Source: Candidatus Sericytochromatia bacterium
GTDB taxonomy: Bacteria; Cyanobacteriota; Sericytochromatia; UBA7694
Direction of reading: 5' to 3'
Assembly: GCA_018780035.1 (NCBI GenBank)
Contig: JADMKE010000046.1
Coordinates: 1-60,120, forward strand
DNA: 60,120 bases
Part shown: positions 1 through 7,901 of the stretch, piece by piece
How the letters are laid out: every line of letters begins with the position of its first letter
How positions within the stretch are numbered: position 1 is the first letter of the stretch
Translations under genes and position numbers: made by a program
Notes under the pieces: generated by a model
Told to the model about the DNA's origin: nothing
Database searches by the model: none
The model's input: the letters and a program-made list of their open reading frames with translations, nothing else

Positions 1-53
1 TCGCTCAGAAGTTGCTTAGAAGCCCATCCCGTTCACGGGATTGGGAGTGTCAC
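1..53 (+). mobile_element. Right end of an IS200/IS605-type (TnpB-encoding) element, body outside the window
   Basis: Positions 2-53 are the exact reverse complement of 60069-60120. The segment contains a GC-rich hairpin (ATCCCGT and ACGGGAT arms) followed by GGGAGTGTCAC. The right end beside the internal tnpB gene has the same layout: a hairpin, then GGGAGTGTCAA. This is the arrangement of an IS605-family right end, which doubles as the 3' end of the omega RNA. The element reads into the window, so its tnpB lies to the left. The family assignment rests on this resemblance. Confidence 0.7.
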
Positions 54-241
54 TGCGCTCTGAGTTGGAACAATACAAAGCAGCTTGGGCACAGGCTGAA
101 AAAGATAAGCAGCGATTGAGATTAACCATAGTTCAAATGTTGCAATATCTGAGCGGGGACTCGTTCCTCGCTCAACAAGTGGCTTCTGCGCGCAGCGTGG
201 GCCAAAAAGCACTGAATACCAAAACACAAGGAGACTATTAA
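54..241 (+). pseudogene. C-terminal remnant of a phage gene cut by the IS
   Basis: An open frame runs from the IS tip to a TAA at 239-241 and encodes about 60 residues, rich in Glu, Gln, Lys and Arg and probably helical. Going upstream, the frame meets a stop (17-19) inside the IS end. The only start-like codon is a TTG within the IS sequence. The natural start is therefore missing and this is most simply the 3' part of a gene interrupted by the insertion. It lies one base before the next gene, as expected for an operon member. Function is unknown. Confidence 0.6.
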
Positions 242-242
242 T

Positions 243-572
243 ATGTCGACCCCAAAATTTTACCGAGAATCTGAGGGATATTTGTCTGGTGACGCTCCAA
301 AAGACCCAAAATCTTTGAACTCCCCTTTGGGGCCGATAGAAGTAAAAGCAGAAATCACGGTGAGCGACGACCCGGCCCCCGCGTCCATCGTTATCACCCC
401 CGCAGACCTACAGGAAGCCATTGCCCAAGCGGACAAAGACCCAGGCCAGCGCCAACAGGCCATGGATAAAATTCAGGCCTATCTAAACATTGCCCGTCCC
501 AGCGCCCCCGATTCGCGCGAAGTGAAATACTTTACCCGTGAATTGAAGCGCCTGCAAAACGCGGCCACATGA
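243..572 (+). CDS. Small phage protein of unknown function
   Basis: This is a 109-residue acidic protein. An AAGGAG ribosome site lies nine bases before the ATG. The middle is rich in Ala, Pro and Asp; the C-terminal third (roughly residues 60-109) looks helical and charged. The stop overlaps the ATG of the next gene (ATGA), so the two are probably translationally coupled. I recognise no family. Its place at the head of a cluster leading to the terminase suggests an early-late boundary or DNA-packaging accessory role, but nothing in the sequence shows that. Confidence 0.75.
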   Translation: MSTPKFYRESEGYLSGDAPKDPKSLNSPLGPIEVKAEITVSDDPAPASIVITPADLQEAIAQADKDPGQRQQAMDKIQAYLNIARPSAPDSREVKYFTRELKRLQNAAT

Positions 573-814
573 AGGGCGAACGCCTGAAGCACCTGAGAGA
601 GCTGGCTGGGCTCACGCAAAGAGAATTTGCAGACCTGGCTGGTTATTCTCAGGGGCACATTGCCAATATCGAAGGGGGAGACAGAACTGTCCCAAACGAT
701 TTACGGGTCCGATTCAAGTCTTTGCTCATCACTCACATGCAAAATGCAATCACTGTGATTTCAAATGAGCCTGTGCACCTTGATGTCAAGCCCGAAAACA
801 GACAAAATAGATGA
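569..814 (+). CDS. Helix-turn-helix (XRE/Cro-type) DNA-binding protein
   Basis: An 81-residue protein whose first 55 residues form a Cro/C1-type HTH. It has the run LTQREFADLAGYSQGHIANI, with the usual Gly turn between helices 2 and 3 and a recognition helix after SQGH. The C-terminal 25 residues have no recognisable domain. Its ATG overlaps the upstream stop (ATGA). Single-domain proteins of this family bind short operators as dimers. Here it may control late transcription or be a remnant of the lysis-lysogeny switch. The target is not evident. Confidence 0.8.
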   Translation: MKGERLKHLRELAGLTQREFADLAGYSQGHIANIEGGDRTVPNDLRVRFKSLLITHMQNAITVISNEPVHLDVKPENRQNR

Positions 815-826
815 TAGGGTGACAAA

Positions 827-1282
827 GTGTCTTCAAAGACTTCCTTAAAAAAGAAACCTTCCCCCCCTCAGTTCCATTTCAGCCCCATCGAGCTGAAATA
901 CCTGCTCACCGCTTATTACAGTGGCGACCTGGAACAGTCAGACCATAACGACGAATTGCACAACCCAAGCTCACCATCCAGAATACGGCCCGCGCTGGCA
1001 GTCACTACTGGACAGAGCCTTATTAACATCGTCACCTTTGGTCAGCTCCATTCCATTATTCTGCAACTGCAAGATGAGAGCGTAACTGTGTCCTTCCTTT
1101 CTCGCAAAGGGTGGCACGCTTACGCTCTTCAGTGCTGGGTAGGTCGGGGACTTTTAGCAAGGGCAGCCATGCTGACTGAGGCAGAAGAGCCAGAATACCT
1201 TCCCGAAGTGACAGACGAGCACAAGGCCAAAGCATTAAAGCGATTGGCCAAACTGCTACATGACCAGGTGTTAAACAAATGA
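827..1282 (+). CDS. Phage protein of unknown function
   Basis: A 151-residue protein starting at GTG 827; the ribosome site (AGGGTGA) is modest. It begins with a Lys/Pro-rich stretch, then a mixed alpha/beta core, and ends in a helical Lys-rich tail. There is no signal peptide or membrane segment. The stop overlaps the next start (ATGA at 1279-1282). An antisense open frame of similar length exists (1056-1601, minus) but has no ribosome site and breaks the operon logic. I recognise no family. Confidence 0.7.
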   Translation: MSSKTSLKKKPSPPQFHFSPIELKYLLTAYYSGDLEQSDHNDELHNPSSPSRIRPALAVTTGQSLINIVTFGQLHSIILQLQDESVTVSFLSRKGWHAYALQCWVGRGLLARAAMLTEAEEPEYLPEVTDEHKAKALKRLAKLLHDQVLNK

Positions 1283-1683
1283 GCTGGACAACAATCAACA
1301 CGGATGAAGTCGAGGGGCCCACTGATGGGCTGACCATGACCACATCCACAAAAGTTAAAGCTGGCTCGGGCGGATACCTGGTTCGGGTGGATAAAACCTT
1401 TGATATTGCCCTTGAAGATAAAACACTTCTCGGGCTTCCGGCCACGGCCATGTGCTTTTGCGCCGGGACTACTCCCACTTCTATTTCGTGGGGCTCTCCC
1501 TCTGAAGTAGAAGAACGGTCAGTGACGGGCCAGAAGATTTTTTCCCGCACGTATACCGGTACACCTCTGGACCATCTTGCCAGCCCTTTGAGCGGGACCA
1601 TTTACCGCTTGGAAAGGCATATGGAGGGTTCGCCGGGCATTCCTGCTGTGGCCAGCGTGGCTTTGGCCTTTGACCCGCCATGA
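1279..1683 (+). CDS. Phage protein of unknown function, probably beta-rich
   Basis: A 134-residue protein coupled to its neighbours by ATGA overlaps at both ends. It is rich in Thr, Ser, Gly and Val with alternating hydrophobic residues, which suggests beta structure. A CxC pair lies near residue 59. It sits immediately before the terminase small subunit, where contractile phages often carry poorly conserved packaging or regulatory genes. No domain is recognised. Confidence 0.7.
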   Translation: MSWTTINTDEVEGPTDGLTMTTSTKVKAGSGGYLVRVDKTFDIALEDKTLLGLPATAMCFCAGTTPTSISWGSPSEVEERSVTGQKIFSRTYTGTPLDHLASPLSGTIYRLERHMEGSPGIPAVASVALAFDPP

Positions 1684-2162
1684 GTCGCAAACGAAAAGCC
1701 GCCAAATTGGCAGCGAAAAACGCGACGAAATTGGAGAGTTTGGAGCACCCTACGCGTAGGCAAACTACCATGGCAGAGAACAAGGCGCTTTTACTTGAGG
1801 CGCTGCGAGAGAGTTATGGTATTGTGGGCCCCGCTTGCGAAGCAGCAGACGTTGCTCAATCAACCTATTACAACTATCTCAACAGTGACCCGGAATTTGC
1901 CGAAGCGGTCAGGCTCATCAACGAGCGGACCCTCGACAAGCTCGAATCATCTGTGGTGAATATTGCCCTGGCGGGTGAGCAGGAGAAAAACCGGCTCAGT
2001 GCTGCTCAGTTTCTACTCAAAACCAAAGGCAAACAGCGCGGGTTTACCGAAAAGCAGGAGACAGAATTAAGCGGCGAAGTCGGCGTATCTGGAAGAGTCG
2101 AAATCGTCGCCCAATTGCCCAGCAATGGCAGAGACAAAAACACTGGCCCCGCATCCGGGTAA
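1680..2162 (+). CDS. Terminase small subunit
   Basis: The small terminase subunit recognises phage DNA and hands it to the large subunit for packaging. This 160-residue protein has a basic N-terminus and then a helix-turn-helix at about residues 40-75 (GIVGPACEAADVAQSTYYNY), where homologues bind the pac or cos site. A helical oligomerisation region and an acidic-to-polar tail follow. It overlaps the large subunit gene by 38 bases, the usual pairing. The assignment rests on the HTH, size and position rather than a full family signature. Confidence 0.8.
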   Translation: MSRKRKAAKLAAKNATKLESLEHPTRRQTTMAENKALLLEALRESYGIVGPACEAADVAQSTYYNYLNSDPEFAEAVRLINERTLDKLESSVVNIALAGEQEKNRLSAAQFLLKTKGKQRGFTEKQETELSGEVGVSGRVEIVAQLPSNGRDKNTGPASG

Positions 2163-3492
2163 ACAAAGCCTGTTCCTCGCGACCGCCGCTGATTTAGCGA
2201 TTTACGGAGGAAGCGCCGGGGGAGGCAAAAGCTATGCTCTGATTTTGGAGCAGCTCAGGCACTCAGACAACCCAGGATTTAGGTCCATTCTGTTTCGGCG
2301 CACAGTTCCCCAATTGATGCAGCAAGGCGGCCTGGTAGACACAGCCCGCGGAATACTGCCCCTCTTTGGTGCAACAGAAAACAAAGTAGAGCATCAGTTC
2401 ACCTTTGAGAGCGGTGCCCAGGTCAAGTTCGCAGGCATGCAGTATGAAGATGACTGTTACCAGCATGACGGGGCCCAGTATGCCTTGATTTGTTTTGATG
2501 AGCTGATTCATTTTACCGAAAAGCAGTTCTTTTACCTCTTAACCCGCAATCGTTCAGTCTGTGGCGTCCGGCCTTATATCCGCTGCACCACCAACCCCCG
2601 CAAAAGCTCTTGGGTAAAAGACCTGATTCGCTGGTGGCTGGATGAAAACGGCTCCTATGCCCGCGAAGACCGGGCTGGCGTGATTCGCTGGATGGTGCGC
2701 CGAAACAATGTCACTTACTGGGCCGACACTCCTGATGAGTTAAAAGCAGAGCACATTGGCAGCCTGCCCATCTCAGTAACATTCATCCCCGCTGCTCTCA
2801 GCGATAACCTGACACTCGAACGAGAGAACCCGGAATACCGCTCCAGTTTGATGGCCGGAACCCAGGCCGAGCAAGACCGCTTGCTTCACGGCAATTGGAA
2901 TGTGGACGATGAAAAAGGCGACTATTTCAGGGAGCATTACTTTCCCCTTATTCGCCATGTTCCCGACCTGGTGCATGTGGTTCGCTTCTGGGACCGTGCT
3001 GCTACCAAGCCCAGCGAAAGCAACAAAGACCCAGACTATACCGCTGGGGCCCTGCTCGGAAAAACCAAAGATGGCAAGTTCATCTTGCTGCACATTCACC
3101 GCCTGAGAGACACCCCCGGCCAAGTTCGGGCCACCATTCGCCAATTCGCAGAAATGGACCGCGAACAATACGGGAGACGTTATACCATCGCTCTCGAAGA
3201 AGAGCCTGGCGCATCAGGCAAAAGCGAAGCCGAAAGCCTCGTTTCATTCCTGGCTGGCTTCCAAGTTAAACGGGTCAAGGCCACAGGCAGCAAAGAGCAC
3301 CGGGCCGCCCCGCTCAGTTCTCAGGCTGAAATATCCAATGTTCTCATGCTCGAAGGCCCCTGGAATCGCGAATGGATTGCCGAAGCTGAGAATTTCCCCA
3401 ACGGTGCCCACGATGACCAGGTGGATGCCGTCGCTGGCGCATTTAACCTGGTCGCAGAAATAAAACCATCCTCATTCTCTGGAAACTGGTAA
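2125..3492 (+). CDS. Terminase large subunit
   Basis: This is the ATPase-nuclease that pumps DNA into the prohead and cuts it. The Walker A motif GGSAGGGKS is at residues 28-36, Walker B LICFDE at 121-126 and the coupling motif TTN at about 155-157. The C-terminal RNase H-like nuclease shows its first Asp in RFWDRAAT (about residue 289) and the closing acidic pair in HDDQVDAV (about 430). At 455 residues it is full length for the family. The ATG lies inside the small-subunit gene, so translation is probably coupled. Confidence 0.95.
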   Translation: MAETKTLAPHPGKQSLFLATAADLAIYGGSAGGGKSYALILEQLRHSDNPGFRSILFRRTVPQLMQQGGLVDTARGILPLFGATENKVEHQFTFESGAQVKFAGMQYEDDCYQHDGAQYALICFDELIHFTEKQFFYLLTRNRSVCGVRPYIRCTTNPRKSSWVKDLIRWWLDENGSYAREDRAGVIRWMVRRNNVTYWADTPDELKAEHIGSLPISVTFIPAALSDNLTLERENPEYRSSLMAGTQAEQDRLLHGNWNVDDEKGDYFREHYFPLIRHVPDLVHVVRFWDRAATKPSESNKDPDYTAGALLGKTKDGKFILLHIHRLRDTPGQVRATIRQFAEMDREQYGRRYTIALEEEPGASGKSEAESLVSFLAGFQVKRVKATGSKEHRAAPLSSQAEISNVLMLEGPWNREWIAEAENFPNGAHDDQVDAVAGAFNLVAEIKPSSFSGNW

Positions 3493-3499
3493 TAGAATT

Positions 3500-4843
3500 T
3501 TGAATATCAAAGGAACCCTGAAATACCTGGTCTCTCGGGCCGATGGGTTTATTAATCACATGTCTGGCTGGGGCGGACGCAGAGACAAAGGGGAAAAGTT
3601 CTATTTCAGACAAGAGCGCCGCTTAAGCCGGTATGAGCTAGACAATCTCTATGCCGACCATGAGTTGGCCTGGAAAGTGGTCGACCTGCTTCCAGATAAT
3701 GCTCTGCGAAAATGGATAGATATCAACCATGAATCCGGGCCTGCTGTCCTGCTTCTTTTGAAGAAAATAGGTTTGCGCAGCGCTCTGAATGAAGCGCTAA
3801 AAATGGCCCGCCTTCACGGTGGCTCAGCTATTTTTCTGGATATCGATGATGGAGGCTTGCCCAGTGAACCTGTTGTACCCTATCGGGTTAAAGGGATTCG
3901 CGGCTGTCATGTTATCGACCGCTATTATTTGCAGCCCAAAGAGGCCCGGCGCACTCTGCGTCATGAAATGTATCAGCTTGGTGCTGTTGATAACCCAGGC
4001 CTGACCGGTGTGGTAGATATTCACCATTCGCGTTTGCTGCTCTTTTATGGCCGCAAGGCTTCGAGAGATTGGATGATTGCCAATAACGGTTGGGGTGTTT
4101 CCATCGTTAATCAGGTGGCCCGCTGCCTGACCGCTTATAGCGTGACCCATGGCGTGGTCCCCAACATTGCTCAAGACTTCATTCAGGGCGTGCTGAAAAT
4201 GCAGGGCCTGAATGCCATGGACTTCGATTCAGAAGTAGACCAGAAGAAGTTTGATAACCGTCTGGATGCGATGATGGTATCAAAATCTACCATCAATGAG
4301 CTGTTGATTGACAGTGAAGACGAGTATTCCCGCCATACCACCAATGTGGCTGGATTAAATGACCTGATTCGCAATCCTGAGCGGCGCTTGGTCGCAGCAA
4401 CGGGCATGCCTCACACCGTTTTGCTGGGCGAGACCCCAGGGGGCGGTATCAATGCGGGCAAGGGAGACAGCCAAGAAAAGGACTGGAATAAAGCCACCGG
4501 GGCATTTCAAGAAGAGCATGTAAGACCGCCTCTTGAATACGTTCTTGAGCTGGTTGCCCCGCTTTTCAAGGCTGATGAAATTCCCTTTGAATTCTGTCCG
4601 CTCGATGTGCCTTCCGAAAAAGAGCGCGCTGAAGTCTACAAGCTGGCCAGCGAAGCGGATAAAAACTATTCAGAAATTCAGGCCTTGAGCCCTCAGCAAA
4701 TCGCAAGAAATGCTTTTAGCGGCCCTTCATTCAGCCTGCAAAGAAATCTCGAACCAGACGAAATAGAGGAGCCCGAGGAACTTGACATCGAAGATGATGA
4801 CGAGGAAACGGATTCCACCGACCCGCTATCCTCGGACAGCTGA
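3500..4843 (+). CDS. Portal protein, DUF1073 type
   Basis: Portal proteins form the dodecameric ring through which DNA enters the head. The 447-residue sequence matches my recollection of the DUF1073 portal family: an early region rich in aromatic residues (YFRQERRLSRYELDNLY), a central LHGGSAIFLDIDDGG stretch and an NAGKGDSQEKDWNK segment. A very acidic tail follows. It comes directly after the terminase and before a MuF protein, the normal order. The start is a TTG at 3500 with no convincing ribosome site. No better start is present after the terminase stop. Confidence 0.88.
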   Translation: MNIKGTLKYLVSRADGFINHMSGWGGRRDKGEKFYFRQERRLSRYELDNLYADHELAWKVVDLLPDNALRKWIDINHESGPAVLLLLKKIGLRSALNEALKMARLHGGSAIFLDIDDGGLPSEPVVPYRVKGIRGCHVIDRYYLQPKEARRTLRHEMYQLGAVDNPGLTGVVDIHHSRLLLFYGRKASRDWMIANNGWGVSIVNQVARCLTAYSVTHGVVPNIAQDFIQGVLKMQGLNAMDFDSEVDQKKFDNRLDAMMVSKSTINELLIDSEDEYSRHTTNVAGLNDLIRNPERRLVAATGMPHTVLLGETPGGGINAGKGDSQEKDWNKATGAFQEEHVRPPLEYVLELVAPLFKADEIPFEFCPLDVPSEKERAEVYKLASEADKNYSEIQALSPQQIARNAFSGPSFSLQRNLEPDEIEEPEELDIEDDDEETDSTDPLSSDS

Positions 4844-6347
4844 GGTCGATTACCGCAGGGCCCTGATTCGGGTTTATACCGCCTGGTTTAACACGGTTAT
4901 CAGAGCCTTGAAAGAATCGCCTGAATTCAGTGGTTTAAAAGAAGCTCGCCAAGACGCCAATTTTGATGACCTGTTTGACCGGGCCCGTGACCGCTGGGAT
5001 GAAGAAGCCGGAAAGCTGGCCCCAGACCTGCGCAGAATGACAGAGAATGTCAACCGCGCTTCTTTTCTCTCAATCACCGAGCAGAAAAAAGCGGCGGGCA
5101 AAAACATGGGTATCGACCTGGGTGTGGGAGCCATTCCCTTTGACCCAGATATCCAGGGTGAAATAGATGCCAGTCTGCGCGAAAACGTGAGGCTGATAAA
5201 AAGCCTGGGCGGCCAAAGCCTGGACAAAATAGAAACCATGGTTACAGATACTGTGCGCCAAGGCAAGCTCACCAAAGAGCTGCGCAATCAGTTGATGGAA
5301 GAATATAAAATCACCAAGCGCCGGGCTGCTCTGATTGCTACCGACCAGGTCGGCAAGCTCAACGGAAATATCAACCGCCTGCGCCAGAAAAAAGCGGGGG
5401 TCAAACGCTATGAGTGGAATTCGGCGCAAGACGCTCGCGTCCGGCCTGAGCACGCCAAGCGCAACGGACAGATTTACAGCTGGGACAGCCCCCCCGCCGA
5501 TGGTCATCCTGGGCAGCCCATTCGCTGCAGATGCACAGCGACACCAATTCTCAATGATGCCGAAGACTTTGGTTTGACTCCCGAAGAGATTGCTGAAGAC
5601 CTGGCCGAGCAGGGGCTGATTGAATCTCGGCAAAAAGCGGCTATTGAAGCGAGACTGAAAGCGTCAGCTCAAAGCAAAGCAGCGAAAACCAAACTGAATC
5701 AGGTCAAAGGGGCCGTTAAGGCAGCAAAAACAAGGGCCCGTGCCAAAACGGCGCTTAAAGTTGCTGCTGGTGCGGCCAGTGCCGCTGGCCTCGTTTACGT
5801 TGGGCGCAAATTGGCGCTTCATAGCTTCGAGAAAAAGTTTTTAACCCCTGTTTATGCGACGCCCGGCCTCAGTCCAGAGGGCAGCTATTGGTTTGATGAT
5901 TTCGGTCGTGTAATGGGTTCTAAAATAGGCCTTTCCGGCCTGATTGAGTACACTGCCAACGAAATTGAGCGAATGACAGGATTGCGCCTTACTCACTCTC
6001 ACGCAGCGGGAATGCCCCTTTCTTGGGATGATTTTGTTTTCGCAATACTTACTGCCAAACTCAAAGAAATAAGGGCTGTTGCTGGCAGCACGAAACAAAT
6101 CATCTCACTCGAAAGAGTGGGAGATGTCTGGATGTATAGAAATGGTCAGCCAGTTGGGCTTGAATTCGCAGGAAAAGCCGAAGCGATTCACAACAGGCAG
6201 ATGGGCGCAATGAAATTCTTTGCTGAATTGCAGAGTATTCCAATAGACCAGCTAACCCAAAATTTTTGGTATGATAATCTCATGCAAGTAGCCGAAGAAA
6301 TATCCCTACTTGTAAACTGCGAATTAAAGGTGATTCCGCTTGAGTGA
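4794..6347 (+). CDS. MuF (Mu gpF-like) head protein with an extra C-terminal domain
   Basis: MuF proteins are minor head components that ride in the virion. Residues about 150-270 carry the MuF core, with a Cys pair in the IRCRCTATP signature after GQIYSWDSPPADGHPGQP. An Ala/Lys-rich linker (about 290-335) leads to a separate domain of some 180 residues. That domain contains THSHAAGMPLSWDD followed by LKEIRAVAG, an HxH...SxxD pattern like that of JAMM/MPN-type metallo-enzymes and of domains on other phage head proteins. It looks like a variable effector tail. ATG 4794 is preferred; the frame is open from TTG 4782, and the gene begins inside the portal gene. Confidence 0.85.
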   Translation: MMTRKRIPPTRYPRTAEVDYRRALIRVYTAWFNTVIRALKESPEFSGLKEARQDANFDDLFDRARDRWDEEAGKLAPDLRRMTENVNRASFLSITEQKKAAGKNMGIDLGVGAIPFDPDIQGEIDASLRENVRLIKSLGGQSLDKIETMVTDTVRQGKLTKELRNQLMEEYKITKRRAALIATDQVGKLNGNINRLRQKKAGVKRYEWNSAQDARVRPEHAKRNGQIYSWDSPPADGHPGQPIRCRCTATPILNDAEDFGLTPEEIAEDLAEQGLIESRQKAAIEARLKASAQSKAAKTKLNQVKGAVKAAKTRARAKTALKVAAGAASAAGLVYVGRKLALHSFEKKFLTPVYATPGLSPEGSYWFDDFGRVMGSKIGLSGLIEYTANEIERMTGLRLTHSHAAGMPLSWDDFVFAILTAKLKEIRAVAGSTKQIISLERVGDVWMYRNGQPVGLEFAGKAEAIHNRQMGAMKFFAELQSIPIDQLTQNFWYDNLMQVAEEISLLVNCELKVIPLE

Positions 6348-6540
6348 GCCTAAATACATTCTCAGAGGCGACCCCATCCCTGGAGGGAAATTGGGAGAGC
6401 CAAAATTTGGTTACGAGGATTTCCCTCGCTTGCTTGCCAAAATCGAAGCACATCCTGAATTGGTTACTCATGTCCCACCAGAAGACCTCGAATATTATAA
6501 GTCTTTAATGCGAAAAGCCATCGAAAATAACCCGGCTTAA
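6340..6540 (+). CDS. Small protein coupled to the MuF gene, possible partner of its C-terminal domain
   Basis: A 66-residue acidic protein starting at TTG 6340, eight bases inside the end of the MuF gene, so its translation is likely coupled. It has no signal peptide or membrane helix. A Pro/Gly-rich first half precedes a helical second half. A terminator follows directly, making it the last gene of this sub-operon. A small gene right after a MuF protein with a variable C-terminal domain is where immunity genes of MuF-linked toxins are found. Immunity here is an inference from position only. Confidence 0.6.
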   Translation: MSEPKYILRGDPIPGGKLGEPKFGYEDFPRLLAKIEAHPELVTHVPPEDLEYYKSLMRKAIENNPA

Positions 6541-6559
6541 GCAAAGTCAAATATCACCA

Positions 6560-6586
6560 GCCCCCTGGCCACCCCAGGGGGCTTTT
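6560..6586 (+). terminator. Rho-independent terminator inside the head gene cluster
   Basis: A nine-base-pair stem (GCCCCCTGG with CCAGGGGGC) with a five-base loop is followed by TTTT and an AT-rich run. It would end or reduce transcription after the MuF gene pair. The next head gene starts only 16 bases later, so downstream genes need readthrough, antitermination or another promoter. Confidence 0.8.
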
Positions 6587-6601
6587 CATTTGGAGAAATA
6601 A

Positions 6602-7795
6602 ATGCAAGTTACCCGCCAGTGCGTTTCGCGCCTGGATGCCACAGCATTCAAGCGCCAAGACGAAACCGGCTTTCTCGACGTGCGCGTTTTTCCAACCAGA
6701 GCGGGGGTGTTTCCCTATCTGGATAAAGCGACCGGCAAAACCATCCGAGAGCTGAGGCCGCCCGAAGAGGTCTTTAAGCCTGAAAGCCTCAAGACGCTGG
6801 TCAACAAGCCGCATACCGACGACCACCCGCCGGGCATGGTCAACAGTCGAAACGTCAAACAATACGCCACCGGCAAGGTCTACGGAGACCACAAAAAAGC
6901 AGACGACGGCATCCATACCGAATCCCGTTTGCAGGTCGAAGACGAAACGGCTATCCGCGCCATTGAAGCGGGAAAGCATGAGGTCAGTTGTGGTTATCAC
7001 TGCGACCTCGAAGAAAAACCCGGTGTCCACCCTGAATGGGGCCCCTATGACCGCATTCAGAGAAACATTGTTTACAACCACCTGGCGTCTGTCCACCGGG
7101 GCCGAGCTGGCTCAGGAGCAAGAGTGACCGCCGACCAAGCTGATGAGCGCTTCGAGCGTTTTGATGCTTGCGAAATAGACGAATCTCAAAATACAGAGGA
7201 GAACAAACCCTTTATGAATCTCAAGAAAATGCGCGTTGACGGGCGTGAGGTGGAGGTCGCGGAAGCTGCAGAATTTGTGATTGAAACAAAGCTGCGTGCT
7301 GACGAGGCTGAAATCAAAACGCTGAACCATAAAATCACCGACCTCAGCACCCAGCTCAGCCAAGGTCAAGCCAAGCTGGACGAAGCCCAGGAAAAATTAA
7401 CAAAGCAGCAAGCCAAACTCGATGAGTGGAGCGAAAAACAGCGCAAAGACTCTTTGGCAAAAGTTGTTGAATCCGCCCGCAAATTCCTGCCCAAAGACTT
7501 CAAGTTTGATGGGCTGAGTGAGCTTGATGTTAAAAAGGCTGTGGTCAAAGCCAAACGTCCAGAAGCAAAGCTCGATGATGAGGTCTATGTCTCAGCTCGC
7601 TTCGACACCATTCTCGAAGATGAAGGCAAAACTACTCACACCGATGGTGGGCGTGATGTCTTGGACCATCTTGACGGCATTCCTCCGGCAAAATCTGGTG
7701 AATCAGACAAAGTCACCAAGGCCCGTCTGGACATGCTCGAACACCAGGCCAATGCCTGGAAACCCAAATCTCAACAGAAAGCGGAGGCCAAATAA
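6602..7795 (+). CDS. DUF2213 prohead protease fused to scaffold
   Basis: A 397-residue protein with two parts. Residues 1-190 match the DUF2213 head-maturation protease type, including NKPHTDDHPPG (about 68-78) and a conserved HEVSCGY segment (about 125-131). Residues about 225-300 form a Gln/Lys/Glu-rich coiled coil typical of scaffolds, followed by a charged tail. In related phages this protein guides capsid assembly and is then cut. An in-frame internal ATG with a good ribosome site (7214) could make a separate scaffold. The ribosome site at the first ATG is GGAG. Confidence 0.85.
   Translation: MQVTRQCVSRLDATAFKRQDETGFLDVRVFPTRAGVFPYLDKATGKTIRELRPPEEVFKPESLKTLVNKPHTDDHPPGMVNSRNVKQYATGKVYGDHKKADDGIHTESRLQVEDETAIRAIEAGKHEVSCGYHCDLEEKPGVHPEWGPYDRIQRNIVYNHLASVHRGRAGSGARVTADQADERFERFDACEIDESQNTEENKPFMNLKKMRVDGREVEVAEAAEFVIETKLRADEAEIKTLNHKITDLSTQLSQGQAKLDEAQEKLTKQQAKLDEWSEKQRKDSLAKVVESARKFLPKDFKFDGLSELDVKKAVVKAKRPEAKLDDEVYVSARFDTILEDEGKTTHTDGGRDVLDHLDGIPPAKSGESDKVTKARLDMLEHQANAWKPKSQQKAEAK
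7195..7216 (+). promoter_or_regulatory. Internal ribosome site and start for a separate scaffold protein
   Basis: AGAGGAG at 7195-7201 lies 12 bases before an in-frame ATG at 7214-7216, inside the protease-scaffold gene and exactly at the start of the coiled-coil half. Nested in-frame scaffold genes of this kind are known in lambda (C and Nu3). Use of the start is inferred. Confidence 0.55.
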
Positions 7796-7803
7796 GCCAT
7801 GCA

Positions 7804-7901
7804 TTGACACTCCCCGACCTAACGGTCGGAAATTCTCAGGCTACGCTCACCCCAACGGGTCACGTTAGCGCCTGAAGGGCCAGCCCGGCCCCACGCAGGA
7901 T
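7804..7901 (-). ncRNA. Omega-RNA 3' part and right end of the tnpB element
   Basis: Downstream of tnpB on the minus strand is a conserved-looking tail. It contains several short GC stems, a final hairpin CCGACCGTTAGGTCGG, and then GGAGTGTCAA at the tip. This is the pattern of an IS200/IS605 right end that also serves as the 3' end of the guide RNA used by TnpB. If so, the guide is the minus-strand sequence just beyond 7804 (TGCATGGCTTATTTGGCC), which overlaps the stop of the scaffold gene. The 5' end of the RNA, probably inside tnpB, cannot be fixed. Confidence 0.65.

Noticed and set aside
1056..1601. A 181-codon open frame on the minus strand
   Set aside because: It lies across two plus-strand genes joined by an ATGA overlap, has no ribosome site and no recognisable protein features.
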